In this document: positions 26,568-35,125 of the stretch, in pieces
Layout: each line of letters starts with the position of its first letter
Numbering within the stretch: position 1 is the stretch's first letter
Assembly (NCBI RefSeq): GCF_001422665.1
Contig: NZ_LMLU01000005.1
Location: forward strand, 434,001 to 498,000
DNA: 64,000 nt
Direction: 5' to 3'
Source: Arthrobacter sp. Leaf234
GTDB taxonomy: Bacteria; Actinomycetota; Actinomycetes; Actinomycetales; Micrococcaceae
Translations under genes and position numbers: made by a program
Notes under the pieces: model-generated
Told to the model about the DNA's origin: nothing
What the model saw: only the letters and a program-made list of their open reading frames with translations
Databases searched by the model: none

Positions 26568-28612
26568 TGTGGGGACGCAAGAGGCAGGCCGCGCCGACAG
26601 GCGACGCTCGCTCGGGAAGTGATGCGCAGGCTCCTGGCGGAAGGACCGAGGATTCAGCAGCGGACCGCCCGCCAGCGGGCACCGGGGCGACGGCCGCGTC
26701 GACGATCCCGTCGTCTGGTGCGGCGGTAAACGGCACCGCCACTGATCCTGCAGCCACCTCCCCTGACCGTGTCGCGTCCGCCGTCGAACCCGCCGTCGAA
26801 CCCGTCGCCGAGCCCGTCGCCGGGCCCGTGGGGCGCGTTGATGACGCCGTCGAGCCCGTCGCCGACCGTGACCCTGACGCCCCCGATGCTCCGGAGCTCC
26901 CCGTCGTCGAGCCCCGGACCGTTGGAACCCCCTCCCCACCGGTCGACTCCGCGGTGGCCGCGCGCGCCGTCGCCCGGGACAGGGCGGCAGGAACCGGCAC
27001 CGCCGCCGGTCGCCGGGCCCGACTCGGGGTCGCTGCAGGTGCCGCGACCGGCGTCGTCCTGCTGGCCGCGACGGCTGGCATCGCGTCCGGCGCCGTGGGA
27101 GACGTGCTCCCGCGTCCCTCGGCGCAGACCCTGGCCGTCCCGGCCGCTGCGGTGCCCGCGGGCGACTACTCGGCCGTCTGCCCGGCGCCGCCCCGTCTCC
27201 TCGAGGCGACGGTGGACGGCGGCGATCCGCAGTTCAGTCCGGCGTCCTCGACCGCGAAGACCACGGCGTCGGGCCTGGTGCTCAGCGACCTGAGTGCCAC
27301 CGTGACCGGAAGCGGACTGGTGCCGGTGGGCGGTGAGGAGCCGCTCGCGCTCATCCAGCCGTTCGCGTCGGAGTCCTCGCAGGTGGGCGACGCGCCCGCC
27401 AGCAGCGGTGAGGACGGACTCACGACCCGGATCGCTGGGACGGTGGGCGCGGTGGCGGTCGACGCACCGTCGGTCCTCCGGGCCCAGCCCCAGGGTGGGC
27501 TCACGCCCGTCGCGGCGGCGACCACCACCTACTCGGCGAAGGACGGCGACCTGCGCGGCCTCGCAGCCACCGCGTGCCAGGTGCCGTCGAACGATTTCTG
27601 GCTCATGGGGGCGTCGACGACGGTGGGGGAGACCTCCGTGCTCACCCTCACCAACCCGACGGTCACCCCCGCGACGGTGACTCTCGAGCTGTTCGGACGG
27701 GAGGGCCCCATCGATGCGGCCGGCCTGCGCGGCCAGCTCGTCGCCCCCGGCGAGACACGGCAGGTCGTGCTCGCGGGACTCGCCGGCAACCAGGACCATG
27801 TTGCACTGCGCGTCCGCAGCGACGGCGGACGCATCGCCGGCATCATCCAGCAGAGCGTGCTCCGCGGACTCACGCCCGGCGGTATCGAACTGCTGTCACC
27901 GACCGCCACCGCCGGGGTCACGCAGGTGGTACCCGGCGTCGTCGTCCAGGATCCGGACACGGCCCGGCGCATCCGCGAGCAGGAGGGCTACGCGACCGCC
28001 GCCCCTGAGCTCCAGGTGCTCGTCCCGGGGTCGAGCGACGCGGTGCTCGACATCAAGGTGTACGGCCCGGACGGGGAGGTGCCCCTGCCCGACGGCGGTG
28101 TCGCGACCGCCGCTGCCGGCTCCGTGACCACGGTTCCGCTCGCCGCGTTGCCGGAGGGCAACTACACGATCGCGGTGACCGCGGACGTCTCCATCGTCGC
28201 CGGTGCGAGGGTCACGCGCGGCATCGACGACGGCGACGCGGTCGACTTCGCGGGAGCGCGCTCGGCCGTACGGCTCGGTAGCGACCATGCCGTGGCCCTG
28301 GCCGAAGGGGTCGACACCGCTCTGGTGCTGGGGGCACCGACGGGCAGGGGAGAGGTGACGCTGACGCCCGTCTCGGCCGACGGCGCGCTCGGTCAGCCGA
28401 TCGTCATCGGCATCGCCGGGGGTACCTCGATCACGGTGCCCTCGTCCGCGCTCGGCGCGACGGCGGCGGGAGTGGTGATCAACGCGACGGGCGATCCGGT
28501 GTACGGCGCGCAGGTCATGACGACGCGGGGCGCCGTTGCAGGGCTCTCGGTCGCGAGCGTCGCACCCAGTGCCGGCGGACCGCTGAGCATTCCCGTGGAG
28601 CTGGGCTACTGA
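26564..28612 (+). CDS. DUF5719 family secreted/membrane-anchored protein
   Basis: The 682-residue protein has a ~140-residue N-terminal cytoplasmic tail of low complexity (Ala/Pro/Glu/Val repeats). A single membrane helix follows (RLGVAAGAATGVVLLAATAGIAS, about 148-170), then a ~500-residue extracytoplasmic region rich in Gly/Ala/Thr beta-structure. This fits DUF5719 proteins encoded next to whiB2 and the GT2 fusion. Function is unknown; a partner of the upstream membrane GT is plausible. Start is GTG 26564 (GTGA overlap), or ATG 26567. A 4 x 12-bp repeat (26780-26827) encodes the AVEP/VAEP/VAGP run in the tail. Confidence 0.8.
   Translation: MMWGRKRQAAPTGDARSGSDAQAPGGRTEDSAADRPPAGTGATAASTIPSSGAAVNGTATDPAATSPDRVASAVEPAVEPVAEPVAGPVGRVDDAVEPVADRDPDAPDAPELPVVEPRTVGTPSPPVDSAVAARAVARDRAAGTGTAAGRRARLGVAAGAATGVVLLAATAGIASGAVGDVLPRPSAQTLAVPAAAVPAGDYSAVCPAPPRLLEATVDGGDPQFSPASSTAKTTASGLVLSDLSATVTGSGLVPVGGEEPLALIQPFASESSQVGDAPASSGEDGLTTRIAGTVGAVAVDAPSVLRAQPQGGLTPVAAATTTYSAKDGDLRGLAATACQVPSNDFWLMGASTTVGETSVLTLTNPTVTPATVTLELFGREGPIDAAGLRGQLVAPGETRQVVLAGLAGNQDHVALRVRSDGGRIAGIIQQSVLRGLTPGGIELLSPTATAGVTQVVPGVVVQDPDTARRIREQEGYATAAPELQVLVPGSSDAVLDIKVYGPDGEVPLPDGGVATAAAGSVTTVPLAALPEGNYTIAVTADVSIVAGARVTRGIDDGDAVDFAGARSAVRLGSDHAVALAEGVDTALVLGAPTGRGEVTLTPVSADGALGQPIVIGIAGGTSITVPSSALGATAAGVVINATGDPVYGAQVMTTRGAVAGLSVASVAPSAGGPLSIPVELGY
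26780..26827 (+). repeat. Four tandem 12-bp units in the DUF5719 gene
   Basis: Units GCCGTCGAACCC (x2) and GTCGCCGAGCCC/GTCGCCGGGCCC are in frame and encode AVEP, AVEP, VAEP and VAGP. Length change in 12-base steps would not disrupt the frame. Confidence 0.8.
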
Positions 28613-28709
28613 CCGGGTGATCGCGCACGGAAGCGGTCCTGGTGACGCCCTCCGGGTGCGGCGGGGGACCCGCGTACCGGCGGGAAGCGGTAGCCGGGCG
28701 CCGGTGGAC

Positions 28710-29204
28710 TCAGGCCTGCGAGCGCCCGTAGGCCGGGTCCACGGCTTCGGGAGAGAGACCCATGAGTTCCGCGGTCTGCTCCACCACGACATCGTGCACC
28801 AGCTCGTTGACCGGCATGAGCGACTTGGCAGCCATGAGGACCGGGTGCCGGTAGATGGTGATGACGGCGGGCCGGCCGGGAGCGGCCGGGGTGCACGAGC
28901 CGAGCAGGTCCTTCAGCTCGTCGGCGGTCATCTCCTCGAGGCCGTCCGGGATCTCCTGCACCACGATCTGGAGGTCGTGGATACGCTCGCCCCACAGCCG
29001 CTCGAGTCGCTGCGCGGACTCCATCACCCAGTCGTCGAACTGCTCGGACCGGGAGCGTGATCCCGGGAGGTGGGGCGGGAGCAGCGTCCCGCGCATCCCA
29101 CGGCCCCGCCGGTTACGGCGGCGTTCGTAGAAGGACCTCGCGGGACGTCCCTCGGCGGACGACGGATCGGTCAGATTGACCGAAAAAGTGGGCTCATCCT
29201 GCAT
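28710..29204 (-). CDS. Metallopeptidase-family (zincin-like) protein with degenerate active site
   Basis: The 164-residue protein matches the actinobacterial Rv3259-like family assigned to metallopeptidases: MRGTLLPPHLPGSRSRSEQFDDWVMESAQRLERLWGERI, then IVVQEIPDGLEEM and TIYRHPVLMAAKSL. The expected HExxH site would lie at LVHDVVVEQTAELMGL, but there is H-D-V-V-V-E-Q instead of H-E-x-x-H, so the zinc-binding pair is incomplete. It is probably not an active protease. ATG 29204 is exactly 6 bases downstream of a TAGAGT box, suggesting a leaderless mRNA. It is divergent from DUF3499, as in mycobacteria. Confidence 0.78.
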   Translation of the reverse strand: MQDEPTFSVNLTDPSSAEGRPARSFYERRRNRRGRGMRGTLLPPHLPGSRSRSEQFDDWVMESAQRLERLWGERIHDLQIVVQEIPDGLEEMTADELKDLLGSCTPAAPGRPAVITIYRHPVLMAAKSLMPVNELVHDVVVEQTAELMGLSPEAVDPAYGRSQA

Positions 29205-29216
29205 GTAAAGACTCTA
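29204..29216 (-). promoter_or_regulatory. TAGAGT -10 box, leaderless start of the zincin-like gene
   Basis: On the minus strand TAGAGT (29211-29216) is followed by 6 bases and ATG at 29204. No ribosome site is visible. Confidence 0.5.
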
Positions 29217-29300
29217 AGCCTTCGATCACGGGCCCGCACTCCATCGGTCGGCGGACACCGGGCGGGTGCGCCGGTGGCGGCCGATGATCTCGCAGGCCGG

Positions 29301-29317
29301 TAGGCTTGCCGATCGTG
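29301..29317 (+). promoter_or_regulatory. TAGGCT -10 box, likely leaderless start of DUF3499
   Basis: TAGGCT (29301-29306) is followed by 8 bases and GTG 29315. No ribosome site precedes the GTG. Confidence 0.45.
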
Positions 29318-29698
29318 GGATCACTCCGTCAATGCTCCAGATCAGCCTGCCAGCGGTCGGCGGTTGCCACTCTGACCTATGTCTACGGTGACTCCACCGC
29401 CGTCCTCGGCCCGCTGGCCACCTACGCCGAGCCGCACACGTACGACCTCTGCGCCATCCACGCTGAACGACTGACCGTCCCGCGCGGATGGGAGGTCGTC
29501 CGACTGACCCTTCCCGATGCCGTGCCCGAGCACAATTCGGACGATCTGCTGGCGCTCGCGGACGCCGTCCGCGAAGCCGCGGCGGAGCCAACCGCCGAGC
29601 CGGCCGTACCCCAGCAGCGGGGCAGCAGGGCCCCGATGGAACCGCCCGCGGGCGCCGGTCCCCGCCGCGGCCACCTCAGGATCCTCCGGGAGCCCTGA
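29315..29698 (+). CDS. DUF3499 family protein
   Basis: The 127-residue protein opens RQCSRSACQRSAVATLTYVYGDSTAVLGPLATYAEPHTYDLCAIHAERL, the invariant part of DUF3499. Cys residues at C-S-R-S-A-C and the later L-C-A-I-H form a likely zinc-binding site of the C-x4-C...C-x2-H kind. The C-terminal ~45 residues are disordered. GTG 29315 is the chosen start because DUF3499 proteins begin a few residues before RQCS. TTG 29306 is an alternative. In mycobacteria this gene is followed by manB; here it is followed directly by the Trm112-like gene. Confidence 0.86.
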   Translation: MGSLRQCSRSACQRSAVATLTYVYGDSTAVLGPLATYAEPHTYDLCAIHAERLTVPRGWEVVRLTLPDAVPEHNSDDLLALADAVREAAAEPTAEPAVPQQRGSRAPMEPPAGAGPRRGHLRILREP

Positions 29699-29735
29699 GG
29701 CAGGTCCCGCGGTCGTCGGACAAGGAGTCCGTCGA

Positions 29736-29766
29736 TTGAGGCCGTCGGAAGGCCCCGCGGTAGAAT
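29736..29766 (+). promoter_or_regulatory. Candidate promoter before the Trm112-like gene
   Basis: TTGAGG (29736-29741) and TAGAAT (29761-29766) are separated by 19 bases, slightly longer than optimal. Transcripts could cover the Trm112-like gene and ahcY. Confidence 0.4.
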
Positions 29767-29803
29767 CGACGGAGTGTCTCCATCCCCGAGCGAAAGCTGA
29801 ACC

Positions 29804-29995
29804 ATGGCGCATCTCCCAGCACGGCTGCTCGACGTCCTCCGGTGTCCCGTGACGGGCGCGAAGCTCATCCAGGACGGTGACGTGCTCAGGTCGGCTTCGC
29901 CGGGGCCCGACGGCGAGACCCCTACCTACGGGCTCGACGAAGGCATCCCGGTGCTTCTCCGCGCCGAACTACTGGACGGTGCCGCCCGCTCCTGA
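29804..29995 (+). CDS. Trm112-family small protein
   Basis: The 63-residue protein has the Trm112 layout: ARLLDVLRCPVTGAKLIQDGDVLRSA, then YGLDEGIPVLLRAE. Classical Trm112 binds zinc through four Cys; here only one Cys remains (CPVTG), so zinc binding is lost. Many actinobacterial members share this CPVTG form. Trm112 proteins activate methyltransferases, which may be why it sits just upstream of SAH hydrolase, but that link is inference. ATG 29804. Confidence 0.82.
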   Translation: MAHLPARLLDVLRCPVTGAKLIQDGDVLRSASPGPDGETPTYGLDEGIPVLLRAELLDGAARS

Positions 29996-30062
29996 CGACG
30001 GAAGCATCCCCGTGAGCAGCACGGCCCCGCACACTCCGAACCACAGCTAGGAACCGCAGACC

Positions 30063-31562
30063 ATGACGTTCGACTTCAAAGTTGCCAACCTCTCGCTCGC
30101 CGAGGCGGGGCGCCACCAGATCCGCCTGGCGGAACACGAGATGCCGGGCCTGATGGCCCTCCGCGAGGAGTTCGCCGACGCGCAGCCCCTCGCCGGCGCG
30201 CGGATCGCTGGTTCGCTGCACATGACCGTGCAGACCGCCGTCCTCATCGAGACGCTGACCTCCCTCGGTGCCGAGGTCCGCTGGGCCTCGTGCAACATCT
30301 TCTCGACGCAGGACGAGGCCGCCGCAGCCGTCGTCGTCGGAACGGGCACCGCGGACGAGCCCGCCGGCGTCCCCGTGTTCGCCTGGAAGAACGAGACCCT
30401 CGAGGACTACTGGTGGACCGCCACGCAGATCCTCACCTGGCCCGGCCAGGCGCAGGGACTCGGCCCCAACATGATCCTCGACGACGGCGGGGACGCGACC
30501 ATGCTGGTGCACAAGGGCGCGGAGTTCGAGGCACTCGGGGCGGTTCCGGCCAACCCGCAGGAGGGCGACGCCGACTACTCCCACGAGTACACCGTCTTCC
30601 TCGACACCGTCCGCTCGACCTTCGAGTCGGAGCCGCACAAGTGGACGACGATCGCCGCCGGCATCAAGGGCGTGACCGAGGAGACGACGACGGGCGTGCA
30701 CCGCCTGTACCAGCTCGCGGCCCAGGGCAAGCTCCTGTTCCCGGCCATCAACGTCAACGACTCCGTGACGAAGTCGAAGTTCGACAACAAGTACGGCATC
30801 CGCCACTCGCTCCCCGACGGGCTGAACCGGGCGACGGACGTGCTCATCGGTGGCAAGGTCGCCGTCGTCTGCGGCTACGGTGACGTGGGCAAGGGCGCAG
30901 CCGAGGCGCTGCGTGGCCAGGGCGCCCGCGTCATCGTCACGGAGATCGACCCGATCTGCGCACTGCAGGCGGCGATGGACGGCTACCAGGTGACCACGCT
31001 CGAGAAGGTCCTCGACCAGGGCGACATCTTCATCACCACCACGGGCAACAAGGACGTCATCATGGCGCGCCACATGGCGGGCATGAAGCACCAGGCGATC
31101 GTCGGGAACATCGGCCACTTCGACAACGAGATCGACATCGCCGGGCTCGCCCGCATCTCCGGGGTCGAGAAGATCGAGATCAAGCCCCAGGTGCACGAGT
31201 GGGTCATCCCGGCGAACGAGGCCGAGGGTGTCGAGCAGCACTCGATCATCATGCTCTCGGAGGGTCGGCTGCTGAACCTCGGCAACGCGACCGGCCACCC
31301 CTCGTTCGTCATGAGCAACTCCTTCGCCAACCAGACCATCGCGCAGATCGAGCTGTACACGAAGTTCGAGCAGGATGACGCCGAGGGCAAGCGCGAGTAC
31401 GAGAACGAGGTGTACGTCCTGCCGAAGATCCTCGACGAGAAGGTCGCCAGGCTCCACCTCGACGCACTCGGGGTCGAGCTGACGGAACTCACCAAGGGCC
31501 AGGCCGAGTACCTCGACATCGATGCCGCCGGGCCGTACAAGCCGGAGCAGTACCGCTACTGA
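30063..31562 (+). CDS. ahcY: S-adenosylhomocysteine hydrolase
   Basis: The 499-residue NAD-dependent enzyme splits S-adenosylhomocysteine to homocysteine and adenosine, relieving inhibition of methyltransferases. It has [40 protein letters not shown], the NAD site [17 protein letters not shown], and [12 protein letters not shown]. The C-terminus ends with the conserved KPEQYRY. Length matches actinobacterial and plant-type SahH with the ~40-residue insertion. The ATG follows GGAAC. A short leader of 67 bases shows no clear SAH riboswitch. Confidence 0.96.
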   Translation: MTFDFKVANLSLAEAGRHQIRLAEHEMPGLMALREEFADAQPLAGARIAGSLHMTVQTAVLIETLTSLGAEVRWASCNIFSTQDEAAAAVVVGTGTADEPAGVPVFAWKNETLEDYWWTATQILTWPGQAQGLGPNMILDDGGDATMLVHKGAEFEALGAVPANPQEGDADYSHEYTVFLDTVRSTFESEPHKWTTIAAGIKGVTEETTTGVHRLYQLAAQGKLLFPAINVNDSVTKSKFDNKYGIRHSLPDGLNRATDVLIGGKVAVVCGYGDVGKGAAEALRGQGARVIVTEIDPICALQAAMDGYQVTTLEKVLDQGDIFITTTGNKDVIMARHMAGMKHQAIVGNIGHFDNEIDIAGLARISGVEKIEIKPQVHEWVIPANEAEGVEQHSIIMLSEGRLLNLGNATGHPSFVMSNSFANQTIAQIELYTKFEQDDAEGKREYENEVYVLPKILDEKVARLHLDALGVELTELTKGQAEYLDIDAAGPYKPEQYRY

Positions 31563-31721
31563 TCGCCGGATCCGTCCGGCGTATCGACGGGTCGGCAGCC
31601 GCCGGAGTCCGAGGGCTCTGGCAGCGGCCGAATCGTTGTCGGAAACGGGCCGGTACCTGCGGAACCCGGCAGCGGCCGTCGCGTAAAATCGCTGGGGGCA
31701 GCTACGGTGAGGGGCACACGC

Positions 31722-33059
31722 ATGCGCATGAAACAGGAGTCCGGCAGGGATGCGGCACGCCGTAAGGGCTGGAAGGTCGCGGCGATCGGCGCTGCCGCGG
31801 TCGTGGTGATCGGCGGTGGCGTGGGCATCGCCACGGCGTCGCCCTGGGACGACGGGACGCCGTCGTCCTCGTCCGGCCCCTCGTCAGCACCTTCGTCGAC
31901 ATCGCCCACCTCGGCCGGAGCCGGTGCCGATCCCACGGCCGGCACCTCGCCGAAGCCCGCCGACCCTTCGGTGACCACAGCAGCCCCGGCACCGGACGCC
32001 GCGCAGCTCATCGTCGGTCTCACCCCGACCGATCAGGCCTACTCCGTGAATCCGGCCACCGTCGCCGCGATCACCGTCACGGGTGGCACCCTGGAGGCGG
32101 TCGAGCTCGTCCCGCGACTGGGCGGAACCGCTGTCGCCGGCGAGATCTCCGCGGAGGGCGGCTCCTGGACGGCGACCGAGCGCCTCGCCTTCAACACCGA
32201 GTACGTGTTCTCCTACACGGTCCGCGACTCCGCCGGCCGGTCCCAACGGCAGACCTCGTCCTTCGTGACCGTCGAACCCGCCAATGAAGCGGATGCCGCG
32301 ATGTTCCCGCGTGACGGCAGCACCGTCGGCACCGGCCAGCCGCTCGAATTCACGTTCAGTGAGCCCGTCGTGAACCGGGCCGAGGTGGAGAAGGCCATCA
32401 CCGTGACGAGTACGAGTGGCCAGCCGGGCGCCTTCTACTGGATCTCCGACACCAAGGTCCGCTACCGGCCGGAGACCTTCTGGGCCCCGAACAGCACCAT
32501 CACGGTCACCGCGAACCTCTTCGGTGTCGACCTCGGCAACGGCATGATCGGCAACGGTGACACCGCCATGACGGTGAAGACCCACAACACGCGGCTCGCC
32601 GTCGTCGACAACGCCACGAAGACCATGAACGTCTACCTCGACGGGACGCTGGACCGCACCTTCCCCGTGACGCTCGGCACCGAGGACTGGCCGTCCACCG
32701 AGGGCTACATGGTGGTCATGGAACACTACGAGTCGACGAGGTTCACGGCCGAGTCGATCGGGTTGAAGCCGGGCGATCCCGCCTACTACCCGCCGACGGT
32801 GGTGAACCACGCCAGCAGGCTCAGCCTGGGCGGTGCCTTCGTGCACGAAGCGCTCCCCGCCGCGCAGGTGGCGCTCGGCAGCATCAACGTCTCACACGGC
32901 TGCATCGGCATGTCGCCCGAGGGCGCCGAGTACTTCTACAACACCTTCGGCCCGGGCGACGTGGTGCAGATCCTGAACACCGACTACGGACCCATGTACG
33001 TGTGGGACGGGTTCGGCGACTGGAACGTCCCGTGGAACGAGTGGGTCAACCAGCCCTAG
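31722..33059 (+). CDS. L,D-transpeptidase with Ig-like domains (YkuD family)
   Basis: The ~445-residue exported protein has a basic N-terminus and a membrane helix/signal (KVAAIGAAAVVVIGGGVGIATA), then a Ser/Pro/Thr-rich linker. Ig-like repeats follow (residues ~100-300, typical of mycobacterial LdtMt2) and a C-terminal YkuD domain. The catalytic motif is SHGCIGMSPEGAEYF, with Cys and His, although the usual residue after HGC is V/I then N/R. It forms 3-3 cross-links in peptidoglycan. ATG 31722 follows GAGGGG; GTG 31707 is a longer alternative. A TAAAAT box lies at 31684-31689. The stop overlaps the convergent RDD gene by 4 bases. Confidence 0.87.
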   Translation: MRMKQESGRDAARRKGWKVAAIGAAAVVVIGGGVGIATASPWDDGTPSSSSGPSSAPSSTSPTSAGAGADPTAGTSPKPADPSVTTAAPAPDAAQLIVGLTPTDQAYSVNPATVAAITVTGGTLEAVELVPRLGGTAVAGEISAEGGSWTATERLAFNTEYVFSYTVRDSAGRSQRQTSSFVTVEPANEADAAMFPRDGSTVGTGQPLEFTFSEPVVNRAEVEKAITVTSTSGQPGAFYWISDTKVRYRPETFWAPNSTITVTANLFGVDLGNGMIGNGDTAMTVKTHNTRLAVVDNATKTMNVYLDGTLDRTFPVTLGTEDWPSTEGYMVVMEHYESTRFTAESIGLKPGDPAYYPPTVVNHASRLSLGGAFVHEALPAAQVALGSINVSHGCIGMSPEGAEYFYNTFGPGDVVQILNTDYGPMYVWDGFGDWNVPWNEWVNQP

Positions 33060-33895
33060 GACCCGTCCACGGTCCTGCCGGAAGGCTCCGCGCGCTCGCC
33101 GAACGGCAGCGTGTGGAGCCTTCTCGCTGTCGCCTCCGCCCGCTCGCGCTGGCGCAGCATCGAGGCGTAGTCCCGGTCCCGACGCGCCGCGATCACGGCG
33201 TGCACGAACTCCTCCGGGTGCGTGTCCGACGGCGGTGCCGGGGAGACGTGGTGGCTCGCCTCGGCTGCCAGGTCGAGTGCGAGGGTGTGCCGCGCCTGCG
33301 GGGTCAGTTTGGGCGCCTGGGAGAGGAACTGCGACATCCGGCGGGCGAGGGCATCGGGCAGCCGCCCGATGTCCGCGGTCGCCGACCACTCCTGCAACCG
33401 CGGCGGCATGACCGCCAGGGCACGTGGCCTCGCGACAACCCGCTCCCGCATGGCGTAGGTCCCGGCCAGGAGGTCACCGAGCCGCTTCGAGCGCTCGTTG
33501 AACAGCGAGACGAGGAACGCGAGCGAGCCACCCAGCATGTAGATCTCGAGGATCGCCAGCATGCCCCGGATGAACGCGTGCCGGAACCGGATGGCCCCGC
33601 CGTCGTCGCGCACGATCCGCAGCCCCATCACCAGCCGACCCAGCGATTTGCCGCGCGTCAGGGTCTCCACGGTCACCGGCACGACGACGAGGAGCATGAC
33701 CACGAGGACGAGCAGCAGGGCCGTGGTCAGCGCCTCGTCGAGCACACCCCCGAAGACGTTGCCCACCAGGAGGACCAGGAGGATCGCGACGACGAACTGG
33801 GCGATGATGTCGATGAGCACGCTCAGTCCCCGCGCCGCGAATCCTGCCGGCTTCAGTTCGAGGACGACGGCCTCCCCGGTGACGACCGAACTCAT
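33056..33895 (-). CDS. RDD-family membrane protein
   Basis: The 279-residue protein starts at ATG 33895 (GGGGG site). It has three or four helices: FAARGLSVLIDIIAQFVVAILLVLLVG with the Arg/Asp pattern of RDD proteins (R in GFAARG, D in LIDI), ALLLVLVVMLLVVVPVTVETLTRGKSLGRLVMGLRIV, and FLVSLFNERSKRLGDLLAGTY. A ~110-residue soluble C-terminal tail follows. RDD proteins are transporters or channel partners of uncertain role. It is divergent from the SpoIIM gene, an often-seen neighbour in actinobacteria. Confidence 0.8.
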   Translation of the reverse strand: MSSVVTGEAVVLELKPAGFAARGLSVLIDIIAQFVVAILLVLLVGNVFGGVLDEALTTALLLVLVVMLLVVVPVTVETLTRGKSLGRLVMGLRIVRDDGGAIRFRHAFIRGMLAILEIYMLGGSLAFLVSLFNERSKRLGDLLAGTYAMRERVVARPRALAVMPPRLQEWSATADIGRLPDALARRMSQFLSQAPKLTPQARHTLALDLAAEASHHVSPAPPSDTHPEEFVHAVIAARRDRDYASMLRQRERAEATARRLHTLPFGERAEPSGRTVDGS

Positions 33896-34010
33896 GACTA
33901 CCCCCTGATCACCGGCCGCGGACGCGGCGTGTCCACCCAGCCTAGCGGCGCCGCCGACGGCGCCACCGTGCCCTCGCCGGCGACCCCCTGGCCCGCGCGT
34001 CCGCGGGCTA

Positions 34011-34025
34011 TAGGGTGGGCGCATG
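34011..34025 (+). promoter_or_regulatory. TAGGGT -10 box, leaderless start of SpoIIM
   Basis: TAGGGT (34011-34016) is followed by GGGCGC and ATG 34023. Spacing is 6 bases, so the transcript probably starts at the ATG. Confidence 0.5.
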
Positions 34026-35015
34026 GACGTTGACGCATTCATCGCCGTGCACCGCAGCGACTGGCAACGCCTGGACGACCTCGTGCGTCGCCGGCGGCTC
34101 GACGGGGCCGAGTCGGACGAGTTGCTGGTGCTCTACCAGCGCGTGTCGACGCACCTGTCGATCATCCGGTCCGTCGATCCGGAGAGTGCGCTGTCCGGTG
34201 CGCTCTCGACCCGGCTCTCGCGGGCCAGGACCCGCTTCACGGGTGCCCGCTCGAACGTCATGGAGGACGTGGCGCAGTTCTTCGTCATCTCCCTGCCTGC
34301 TGCCTTCTACCGCATCCGCTGGCTCACCGCCGCGGTGGGCGTGATCTTCATCGCCGTCACGTGGCTCTACGCCGCCTGGGTGGTGAACACGCCGGGCGTC
34401 ATCCCCGCGCTCGGGACGGACGAGGACCTCCGACAGTTCGTCGAGGAGGACTTCGTCAACTACTACTCCGAGAACCCGGCGGCCTCGTTCGCCGGGCTGG
34501 TCTGGACCAACAACGCCTGGATCGCCCTGCAGGCCGTGGCCTTCGGCGTCACGGGGATCTGGCCTGCCTTCATCCTGTACCAGAACGCCCAGGGCATCGG
34601 TCTGGCCGCGGGCATGATGGCCTCCTACGATCGGCTCGACGTCTTCTTCGTCTACATCCTGCCGCACGGCTTCATGGAGCTCACGGCCGTCTTCATCGCC
34701 GCCGCCGCGGGCCTCCGGATCTTCTGGGCGTGGGTGGCACCCGGCCGTCGGCCCCGCTCCGCCGCCCTGGCCGAGGAGGGGCGCGCCCTGATCACGGTGG
34801 CGCTCGGGCTGGTGCTCGTGCTCCTCGTCTCGGGCCTCGTCGAAGGTTTCGTGACACCGAGCCCCCTGCCTGCCTGGCTCCGCCTCGGCATCGGGTTCCT
34901 CGTCTTCGCCGCCTACTGGGCGTACACGCTGATCCTGGGACGACGGGCCGTCGCGGCCGGGCACCGCGGAGACCTCGGCGTCGTCGACCGGGGAGACGCC
35001 GTCATCACCGCCTGA
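34023..35015 (+). CDS. Stage II sporulation protein M-like membrane protein
   Basis: The 330-residue protein opens MDVDAFIAVHRSDWQRLDDLVRRRRLDGAE, the actinobacterial SpoIIM-family N-terminus. About six helices follow (FVISLPAAFYRIRWLTAAVGVIFIAVTWLYAAWVV, then segments from residue ~155 to the end). The family includes B. subtilis SpoIIM, part of a peptidoglycan-hydrolysing complex during engulfment. In non-sporulating actinobacteria it is usually found with RDD, DUF58 and MoxR genes and has an unknown envelope role. The first three helices are preceded by a cytoplasmic RDD-like helical bundle. Confidence 0.85.
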   Translation: MDVDAFIAVHRSDWQRLDDLVRRRRLDGAESDELLVLYQRVSTHLSIIRSVDPESALSGALSTRLSRARTRFTGARSNVMEDVAQFFVISLPAAFYRIRWLTAAVGVIFIAVTWLYAAWVVNTPGVIPALGTDEDLRQFVEEDFVNYYSENPAASFAGLVWTNNAWIALQAVAFGVTGIWPAFILYQNAQGIGLAAGMMASYDRLDVFFVYILPHGFMELTAVFIAAAAGLRIFWAWVAPGRRPRSAALAEEGRALITVALGLVLVLLVSGLVEGFVTPSPLPAWLRLGIGFLVFAAYWAYTLILGRRAVAAGHRGDLGVVDRGDAVITA

Positions 35016-35125
35016 TCCCACCGCAGTGGAGTGCCGGGGAGTCTCCGGGCCGCGCGCGGGCATGCCCGGTATGGTCGGATGACGCCGACCGAGTGCCGGC
35101 GGGCATCGAACGAGGAGACAGCGCA

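Noticed and set aside
28613..28709. Possible terminator between DUF5719 and the zincin-like gene
   Set aside because: The short gap between these convergent genes has only weak G+C-rich stems.
29996..30062. Possible SAH riboswitch before ahcY
   Set aside because: The leader is only 67 bases and I could not fit the conserved SAH riboswitch core.
31661..31666. GGAACC as an ECF sigma -35 for the L,D-transpeptidase
   Set aside because: The matching CGTT/CGTC -10 is not at the right spacing; TAAAAT fits a housekeeping -10 better.
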